From: CAVVEC01 sp963770485
GTDB taxonomy: Bacteria > Acidobacteriota > Terriglobia > Terriglobales > Acidobacteriaceae
Direction: 5' to 3'
DNA length: 64,000 nt
NCBI GenBank assembly: GCA_963770485.1
Contig: CAVYPX010000016.1
Location: 248,001-312,000, forward strand
The position numbers were made by a program, and so were the translations under genes. The notes under the pieces are model-generated. The model searched no databases. It saw only the letters and a list, made by a program, of their open reading frames with translations, and was not told the origin of the DNA. Of the stretch, positions 58,607-64,000 are shown one piece after another; position 1 is the first letter of the stretch, and every line of letters begins with the position of its first letter.

Positions 58607-59065
58607 TTGGCCCGCTATCAGATTCCGTACACTCCGTTTCCCGTTCCTGGCCCGAGGCCGATAGCACAGCCTCTCGTTGCGGTTCCTTCCGTGCCGACTT
58701 ACAGGCCAGTTGTGCCAGTGCGTTTGGACTTCGCTGGGAAGCTTTGGGCTACATATGCAATTGTGGATTCTGGGGCGGATCAGTGCATTTTCCCAAGTTA
58801 CATTGTTGGGTTGCTTTCACTGAACGTTCAGACCGCACGAGTGTCCACCTTTCAGGGCGCAGGCTCAGTGAATCAAGTGTCGGTTTTCTTCGATGATATT
58901 GGCGTGAGCGTTGGCAATGTACCGAGATTTACTGCCACCGTGGCGTTCTCTGCCGCGATGAACCAATGTGGGTTTGGCCTTTTGGGTCAAAACGGATTCT
59001 TTGACCGCTTCAAGGTTGACTTCGATCTGCCCAAGAAGTTCTTCTACGTGGAAGACCCGGAATGA
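58607..59065 (+). CDS. retropepsin-like aspartic protease
   Basis: 152 residues with a TTG start and a weak ribosome-binding site. After a Pro-rich N-terminus (PYTPFPVPGPRPIAQPLVAVPSVPTYRP), strands lead to the catalytic motif AIVDSGADQCIFP (Asp54-Ser-Gly-Ala). The second hallmark is CGFGLLGQNGFFDRFKVDFDLPKKFF, the hydrophobic-Gly motif of the retropepsin fold. Single-domain proteases of this type work as homodimers. It is encoded with the DUF5678 protein, which may be its partner or substrate (inference). Prokaryotic roles are mostly unknown. Confidence 0.75.
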   Translation: MARYQIPYTPFPVPGPRPIAQPLVAVPSVPTYRPVVPVRLDFAGKLWATYAIVDSGADQCIFPSYIVGLLSLNVQTARVSTFQGAGSVNQVSVFFDDIGVSVGNVPRFTATVAFSAAMNQCGFGLLGQNGFFDRFKVDFDLPKKFFYVEDPE

Positions 59066-59237
59066 CCCGTCCATTCCTAGCCACATAGGGTGTGGAAATC
59101 AAAGTGGCCCACTACCCTAGCTTTCCTTAACGTCGAGAACCTATTCAGTTCCAGCGAAATGAGATCGCTCGCGGCAATGGAGTGATCTCCGCGGTGACAA
59201 GACATAAAGTGTGGTTCGTCATCGAGGCCAACGGCTT

Positions 59238-59894
59238 CTAGTCTTTGAGCATGAGCTTTAGTCCGTCATTGGTCGCGCCAGCGAGAATGGACCTGCAATC
59301 GTTGACAATCCAGTTCGCGCCGGCCTCTTTTAATTCCGCATCGGAAACCGTGGTTCGCAGCGCGACAACCCGAACGTCCGCAGCCTTTCCGGATCGAATG
59401 CCCGCGGGAACATCTTCCACGACGACGCACTCCTCCGCAGGGAAACCCAGGGAAGATGCACCTTTCAAATAAGGCTCGGGATCAGGCTTTCCCTTCTTCA
59501 CATCGTCGGCAGTGACTATGCGGCCGGGATTCGGCAGTCCCGCAGCTCGCAGTCGTGCTTCGGCCAGCCTCCGGGTGCATGAGGTCACGATGGTCCACCG
59601 ATCCGGCGGAAGCGCACTGAGCAGTTCCCGCGCTCCCGGCAAGGCCACAACGCCTTCCAGATCCTCAATTTCGCGGCGCTCGACTTCGCGGTTCTCGAGT
59701 TCGTGGTTCGCGTGGGGAAGGTATTCGCGGATGGTCGCAATACTGGGACGTCCATGCGCCTTCCGCACGACTTTCTGCGGATCGAAACCGTGCTCGGTTG
59801 CCCACTCGGTCCAAACGCGAGTGACCGCGGGAGTGGAATCGATCAGCACGCCGTCCAGGTCAAACAGCAGCCCGCGGCAGGCGATCGAAGCCAT
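59238..59894 (-). CDS. HAD-superfamily phosphatase/phosphomutase
   Basis: 218 residues. The four HAD motifs are present: FDLDGVLIDS with the nucleophile Asp near residue 12, the Thr/Ser of IVTSCT, the Lys of KKGKPDPEPYLKGASSLG, and the acidic VVVEDVPAGIRSGKAA. The alpha-helical cap between motifs I and II (TEWATEHGFDPQKVVRKAHGRPSIATIREYL) places it in subfamily IA, near 2-deoxyglucose-6-phosphatase and beta-phosphoglucomutase-like enzymes. Sugar phosphates are the likely substrate class. It starts 19 bp after the stop of the sulfatase-type gene and is probably co-transcribed with it. Confidence 0.88.
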   Translation of the reverse strand: MASIACRGLLFDLDGVLIDSTPAVTRVWTEWATEHGFDPQKVVRKAHGRPSIATIREYLPHANHELENREVERREIEDLEGVVALPGARELLSALPPDRWTIVTSCTRRLAEARLRAAGLPNPGRIVTADDVKKGKPDPEPYLKGASSLGFPAEECVVVEDVPAGIRSGKAADVRVVALRTTVSDAELKEAGANWIVNDCRSILAGATNDGLKLMLKD

Positions 59895-59913
59895 GCACCA
59901 CGATAACAGAATC

Positions 59914-62406
59914 TCAGTGTGCGGCAGCTAACAGTGAGCCGACGCCAGGTTTGTAGCCGTAGAAGTCGGCGACAGTGTGCAGGTGCTCGATGATCTGCTC
60001 GTCATACTGCTGCTTGAGCGAATCGGTGAGCAGATTGTGTTGCGCGTTAGGATCGCGGATCAGATCGAACAGGAAGCTTTGCGCCGGCGAATCATAAGTC
60101 GTAAATAAGAACCTACCGTTTTCCGTGAGCAAGCCGTACACGGCGCGTTCGTCCGAGGCGAGAAAAAGTTCCTCGCGCCGATATTGATCCAGTTCGTCCT
60201 TCGTCTCGACGAACAAGGGATGTCCGAAGATGAGGTTTAGACGGATCGGCCGATGGCCGAGCAGGTAATAGAGCGATGGAGTGATGTCGGTCAGTGCGGA
60301 TATGTGGCTGTCGTCGTAACGCACCCGGCCCCGCAGGTTGGCGGGCAGGTGAACGATCAGAGGCACACGCATGATTTCGGGATAAATAGTTGTCGAATGG
60401 CTGTAGCGGCCAAATTCGCCTGTCGCGTCGCCGTGATCCGAGGCCACAATGATGATGCTCTTATCGTACAGGCCTCGTGTTTTCAGGTAAGCGAAGAAAG
60501 GACCGAGGCAATTATCCACCTGGTGAATCTCGTATGCGATCCGGTTGTTGAAGCCCGACCGCATCCGCCAGTTGTTTGCGGTCATTCTTGGCATATTGTT
60601 GTTGGCGAACTGGTGGACGTTCATGGGCTGCGCGTAAAACAGCACCGGGCGCGTCTTGTCGGCGCGCACGTCGAGTGCAGCTTCGGTTTCGTGAATAGTG
60701 GAGCAAACCTCAAAGCGGTTCCACAGAGGCTTGTCGCTGTCGAGCTTAATCAGATCATCGTTCGGTGAGAGGATCTGGCTCAACACCGTGTCAAAACTAA
60801 CGATCATTTGGTAGCCATCGGTGTTGGCCAGCTTCTCCAAACCGTTCACCTTGGAGAACGGCTGCATATAGTGCGCGTGCAGCAACATGGCGCCCGACCA
60901 TATGGCGGGCTCGGAAAGCGTGGTTCCGGCATACTGCGTATACGCGTTGCGAACCACAATGCTGTCGCGGGCAAAGGCGTCCAGGTTGGGCGTGAAATCC
61001 ACTTGCGGATTGTAAGCGCCGAGGTAATCGGGACGAACCGAGTCGATTACGAGGATAAAAATATTCGGCCGCTCACCTTGAGAAGGGACCAGCGGTTCAA
61101 CCAGCTTCACTTCGGTTTTCGCCTCCGCATCTCGAATGTTCGTGTATTCCCGCAGGATGCGGCACAGATCACCACACGGCGACGTGCGCTCGTTGCCGAG
61201 AACGTGGTGGGCGATTTGAAATGAAACGTCCTGCGCGGCGTAGTTCTCCAGCGCGCGGGCAACTTCGTCGTCAGTTGAGCCCAAAGGTCTTGCCCAGAAA
61301 ATCGCTGTCGCCTGGAGAGACTTGTAGGCGAAGCCGGTCAGGATCAGCACCGTGAGAATCGTCACAACCGTGTAGTTTTTCTGGCGCGGGCGCAGGTTGT
61401 AGATGCAGACGCTCAGGGTGATCCAGAACACGACCGTGAAAGCGTGTTGCAGCACGCCGTTCCAGTCTCCGCCGCCAATGACGGTAGGCAGCGCCACCGC
61501 AAATAAAGACGCGCCGAACGCAGTTGTCAACAACGCAAGACGCTTCCGAGGTTTTGCGGTCTCGTCGGCGGGGCCCGTATGCGATGGCATTAGGAACGGC
61601 AATACAAGTGAGCCAAGCAGCAACGTCAGAGTGCCTGCGAGACAGGCGGCATAGAGATGCGCTGCCCAGCCCTCGAAAGTGAGCGCGCTGTTCAGGAAGC
61701 TGATCAGCGTGACCCAGAGAAGAGTGAAAACAGACAGCCCGATAAGCGCGAGGCTGAATGCTCTCGGATGCCGGGTTCGCCGGCTGGCGATTCGGATAAC
61801 GTTCAGGATCGATAAAACCAGAACTGCGACCAGAATATGCGAAATTACGCTCCAGGTCGTGATTTCGAGCCGGCCCCAGTTGAAGCTCCACGATCTCTTC
61901 TCGAAATAACTGCGTGCTTCAACGCCGACAACGTAGATGAAAGCCACCGCAGTAGCGATCAGCATGGCGTTGGAATAAGCAAACAAAGAACTGCCGTCGG
62001 TACGGTCACGCTTAACTGCCGGCCAATGCTGCCTCACGTCCATTGCGGCAACCAGCGCAAGAGGCAGTAAGGCAATTAAGCTCCACAAATAGGCGGTCCG
62101 GTTGTTCTGGAGAGCTGGCAGGAACGGCCGCACAGCGAGATAGACGCCAGCGGCCGCCAGAACTGCGAACCGCACAAGAAAGCCGCTCCTTTTCTCGCGG
62201 GGCCATTGCGTGATCGCGACTGCCAACAGCGCCAGCCAGTAGAGAAGGCCCTGATGCTGCGCGAACCATGGCATCCACTCATACGGCGGCGCTTTGATTA
62301 ATGCAAAGTAAGTGTAGGGCAGGAAAGCCAGCAGGCAATAAATCGAGGTGAGGACCAGGTAGATTCCCCATAGCAGTTTCAATAAGGTAAACAGCCAGGT
62401 CCGCAA
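59914..62406 (-). CDS. membrane-bound sulfatase-domain protein (LtaS / phosphoethanolamine transferase-like)
   Basis: 830 residues from the TTG at 62406, with AGAGGA eight bases upstream. A TTG at 62445 extends the frame but has no signal. The N-terminal ~400 residues carry about ten membrane helices. The C-terminal alkaline-phosphatase fold begins NIFILVIDSVRPDYLGAYNPQVDFTPNLDAFARDSIVVRNAYTQYAGTTLSEPAIW and contains IIIVASDHGDATGEFGRYSHSTTIYPEIMRVPLIVHLP. The nucleophile region holds Thr/Ser, not the CxPSR of true sulfatases, so phosphate-group transfer in the envelope is more likely than sulfate hydrolysis. The target is unknown. Confidence 0.85.
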   Translation of the reverse strand: MRTWLFTLLKLLWGIYLVLTSIYCLLAFLPYTYFALIKAPPYEWMPWFAQHQGLLYWLALLAVAITQWPREKRSGFLVRFAVLAAAGVYLAVRPFLPALQNNRTAYLWSLIALLPLALVAAMDVRQHWPAVKRDRTDGSSLFAYSNAMLIATAVAFIYVVGVEARSYFEKRSWSFNWGRLEITTWSVISHILVAVLVLSILNVIRIASRRTRHPRAFSLALIGLSVFTLLWVTLISFLNSALTFEGWAAHLYAACLAGTLTLLLGSLVLPFLMPSHTGPADETAKPRKRLALLTTAFGASLFAVALPTVIGGGDWNGVLQHAFTVVFWITLSVCIYNLRPRQKNYTVVTILTVLILTGFAYKSLQATAIFWARPLGSTDDEVARALENYAAQDVSFQIAHHVLGNERTSPCGDLCRILREYTNIRDAEAKTEVKLVEPLVPSQGERPNIFILVIDSVRPDYLGAYNPQVDFTPNLDAFARDSIVVRNAYTQYAGTTLSEPAIWSGAMLLHAHYMQPFSKVNGLEKLANTDGYQMIVSFDTVLSQILSPNDDLIKLDSDKPLWNRFEVCSTIHETEAALDVRADKTRPVLFYAQPMNVHQFANNNMPRMTANNWRMRSGFNNRIAYEIHQVDNCLGPFFAYLKTRGLYDKSIIIVASDHGDATGEFGRYSHSTTIYPEIMRVPLIVHLPANLRGRVRYDDSHISALTDITPSLYYLLGHRPIRLNLIFGHPLFVETKDELDQYRREELFLASDERAVYGLLTENGRFLFTTYDSPAQSFLFDLIRDPNAQHNLLTDSLKQQYDEQIIEHLHTVADFYGYKPGVGSLLAAAH

Positions 62407-62477
62407 GGTTAATGGTCCTCTGAAATCCGGGTTGCCCGGATGCAAGGTGATATTTCGATTGTCGGCTGATCGCGGTC

Positions 62478-62500
62478 ACCCTGCAAGGTACTAGCAGGGT
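62478..62500. other. small inverted repeat upstream of the sulfatase-type gene
   Basis: ACCCTGC (62478-62484) and GCAGGGT (62494-62500) are separated by nine bases. They lie about 72 bp ahead of the sulfatase-type start and could be an operator or leader hairpin. Nothing more can be said. Confidence 0.3.
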
Positions 62501-62608
62501 AAGTACCAAGTCCTGGGGTGACGAAAGTACCCTTCTCCGATTACGCCATTGCTGTTAAAAAGAAGCGATCCCCATATTTTTCGGTTTTGAGCCGTTTCAG
62601 GAGCGCCT

Positions 62609-63235
62609 GTGGCAACTTCGGAACAAGGTGTTCAGAGGGTGCAGGAGCGGCAGGCTAGCAGGGCTATGGCGGCGGCCTCCTCTCGTATGTTTCTATTCGC
62701 ACGGAATTTTCTCAAGTTCCCTGCCATGCTCGGCTCGGTCATTCCCAGTTCCCGGTTTCTGGTCAATGATGTTTTGTCCCAGGTGGCGTGGGATAAGGCG
62801 CAAGTGATCGTGGAGTTCGGTCCCGGCGTCGGCACCATGACGCAGGAAATTCTCAAACGCATGCGCCCTGACGCCATACTGGTGGCGATTGAATTGAATC
62901 GTGAGTTCGTCGCCTTTCTGCAAGAGCAAATCCCGGATGCGCGGCTGCACGTGGTGCATGCTTCCGCCGGCAAGGTTCGCGCCGTGCTCGAAGGATTAAA
63001 TCTCGGAAGCGCTGACTACATCGTCTCCGGGATTCCGTACACCAACATGCCGGAAGCGGCGCGGCAGGAGATTCTGCAAGAATCGCGGCAGGCGCTCGCT
63101 CCCGCGGGAGCGCTGCTGATCTACCAGTTCACCCGCACCGTGCTGCCCTATCTGCAATCGAGCTTCGGGTCCGTGCGCCAGGGCTTCCAGTTGCTGAACA
63201 TCTTTCCTGCGCGAATCTTCCACTGCACATTGTAG
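62609..63235 (+). CDS. SAM-dependent methyltransferase, phospholipid N-methyltransferase-like
   Basis: 208 residues with a GTG start. The pattern MFLFARNFLKFPAMLGSVIPSSRFLVNDVLSQVAWDKAQVIVEFGPGVGTMTQEILKRM, with the SAM motif EFGPGVGT and acidic AIELN, is that of the PmtA-like/rRNA-adenine-methylase-like group. VSGIPYTNMPE stands where NLPY-type motifs occur in the latter. The group includes phosphatidylethanolamine N-methyltransferases, and a lipid substrate is the usual prediction. There is no membrane helix. It ends about 70 bp before the first parS site. Confidence 0.8.
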   Translation: MATSEQGVQRVQERQASRAMAAASSRMFLFARNFLKFPAMLGSVIPSSRFLVNDVLSQVAWDKAQVIVEFGPGVGTMTQEILKRMRPDAILVAIELNREFVAFLQEQIPDARLHVVHASAGKVRAVLEGLNLGSADYIVSGIPYTNMPEAARQEILQESRQALAPAGALLIYQFTRTVLPYLQSSFGSVRQGFQLLNIFPARIFHCTL

Positions 63236-63303
63236 CCGTCAATTTTCATCCGCGTGTCGGTGTCTGCTCGGTCCCGTCGTGTGCTAAAGGGGTATTGCGA
63301 TCA

Positions 63304-63319
63304 TGTTCCACGTGGAACA
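63304..63319. promoter_or_regulatory. parS-type ParB binding site 1
   Basis: TGTTCCACGTGGAACA, a perfect 16-bp palindrome, equals the parS consensus form used in several phyla (the TTT/AAA variant is the Bacillus site). With the flanking A and T the symmetry extends to 18 bp. Confidence 0.75.
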
Positions 63320-63338
63320 TTAGGAGGAAGGCGCGGAG

Positions 63339-63354
63339 TGTTCCACGTGGAACA
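63339..63354. promoter_or_regulatory. parS-type ParB binding site 2
   Basis: The second identical TGTTCCACGTGGAACA, 35 bp from the first (start to start). Clustered parS sites normally lie close to the replication origin and nucleate ParB spreading. Confidence 0.75.
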
Positions 63355-63597
63355 TTCCCACAATGGGAACTGGTTGATTCGATGCGGGTTAGAGAGACGC
63401 AGCGGAGCGTTTCGTGGCGGCTTGAATAGCTACCAAAGTGGACTTGACAACCCCGTGGAAAATGACAACCGGCTCACCGAACGATCCGTTTCGGACCGCA
63501 GGGCGTAAACAAAGCTCCACGCCGCCCGCTTGGCAGCCCAGTGATGCCCCAGGGCGGCTGGGTGCTATCATACGCAAGTTTCTTGGAGGGCAAACCA

Positions 63598-64000
63598 GTG
63601 CCCGGTGCTCGTCTTCGAAGCTTCCGTCTTGGTGATCGAGCTGAACTACTCGTCCAACATCTGTTGGCTGGTCTCGCTTTCACAACGCCCGTGCCACGCC
63701 AGGAAGATATTGGCATTGATTTCATGTGTAGCTTAATAACTGGATACGACAGCACGGATCTTCTGAGAGCTGGCCCATTCTTTTCCGTTCAGGCGAAGAG
63801 CCCCAAACAGGTCGTGATCTACCAGAAGCCCCACGAGCTTGAATGGATCACTAATCAAGAGAATCCACTCTTGCTGTGCGTAGCCGACCGGGACGCCGGT
63901 GCGATGGACGTGTATTCGACTTGGAACCTGCTTTGTGCAGTGCTGAACGGCTGGAAGGGACGGAAACCAGCAACTTGCATTAGACTCTGCCCCGGTACGA
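63598..64000 (+). CDS. DUF4365-like putative nuclease-fold protein, N-terminal part
   Basis: The GTG at 63598 follows TTGGAGGG (63584-63591). The frame stays open to the window edge (134 residues seen). MPGARLRSFRLGDRAELLVQHLLAGLAFTTPVPRQEDIGIDFMCSL...FSVQAKSPKQ has the E...D-x-D...QxK arrangement of a PD-(D/E)xK nuclease fold. It resembles DUF4365 proteins, which occur alone or in defence contexts. PLLLCVADRDAGAMDVYSTWNLL continues the pattern. The rest lies outside the window. Whether it cuts DNA here is unknown. Confidence 0.65.
   Translation, partial: MPGARLRSFRLGDRAELLVQHLLAGLAFTTPVPRQEDIGIDFMCSLITGYDSTDLLRAGPFFSVQAKSPKQVVIYQKPHELEWITNQENPLLLCVADRDAGAMDVYSTWNLLCAVLNGWKGRKPATCIRLCPGT

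Larger units (their letters stand above)
63236..63597. other. intergenic region with two parS-type sites
   Basis: 362 bp. Apart from the two ParB sites I see no gene. A plus-strand frame across them has a translation dominated by the palindromes. Confidence 0.6.

Noticed and set aside
1..64000. tRNA, rRNA or CRISPR arrays
   Set aside because: None recognised on either strand by eye. A tRNAscan-SE and CRISPR search would settle this.

Overview
The window reads as chromosomal DNA of an acidobacterium (Acidobacteriota, probably Terriglobia). The assignment is inferred from gene content. Markers are a very long MacB/FtsX-type 'orphan' permease paired with a PadR regulator, a VWFA-related secreted protein, two GloVer-repeat proteins, an S8 peptidase ending in WG repeats, Cna/CarboxypepD-type secreted proteins and PilZ-rich signalling. 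The DNA looks GC-rich, gene-dense and free of rRNA, tRNA or CRISPR. One end (63.3 kb) carries two perfect parS-type ParB sites, which suggests the window lies near the replication origin.

Layout. 0-8.3 kb: FecR-domain and DUF5996 proteins, a P460-like cytochrome, the orphan permease with its PadR repressor, a Memo-family protein and rsmA. 8.4-17.4 kb: glgA, a B12-binding radical SAM protein, dinB, an AsmA-like protein, a TPR lipo/secretory protein and a LacI regulator. 17.5-21.4 kb: an orphan Flp pilin, a dodecin, a membrane pseudokinase-TonB fusion and a carboxypeptidase-regulatory-like protein. 21.6-26.0 kb: a two-gene molybdopterin oxidoreductase with an FeS-NrfD fusion subunit. 26.4-32.6 kb: an FG-GAP propeller, an atypical response regulator, a cluster of PilZ-like proteins and a Bcp-type peroxiredoxin. 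33-45 kb is the accessory part: VWA, GloVer, NtrC-PilZ, an IS-ended hydrolase cassette, S8 peptidase, a second GloVer protein, gene relics and dispersed palindromic repeats. 45.4-49.5 kb: a four-gene peptide/nickel-type ABC importer. 49.7-54 kb: a biotin-dependent carboxytransferase operon (5S, 12S, delta-like, biotin carrier). 54-57.4 kb: a double universal stress protein and egtBD (ergothioneine). 57.7-59.1 kb: an island of small or broken genes. 59.2-64 kb: HAD phosphatase, sulfatase-type membrane protein, a methyltransferase, parS sites and a truncated DUF4365-like gene.

The strongest unusual signals are: (1) a secreted alpha/beta hydrolase sitting between 15/16 matching inverted repeats beside a deleted IS5-type transposase, i.e. 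a candidate mobile cassette; (2) twin parS; (3) signalling proteins that have lost catalytic residues (a kinase with HGH for HRD, a receiver with Ala for the phospho-Asp) next to PilZ proteins; (4) a carboxytransferase operon with a membrane delta-like subunit but no biotin carboxylase or sodium-pump beta subunit; (5) a family of intergenic elements bounded by TGTCAT...ATGACA.

Family assignments rest on reading motifs by eye. No database search was run. Start codons were chosen by ribosome-binding site and conserved N-terminus, and several were moved inward from the longest possible start.
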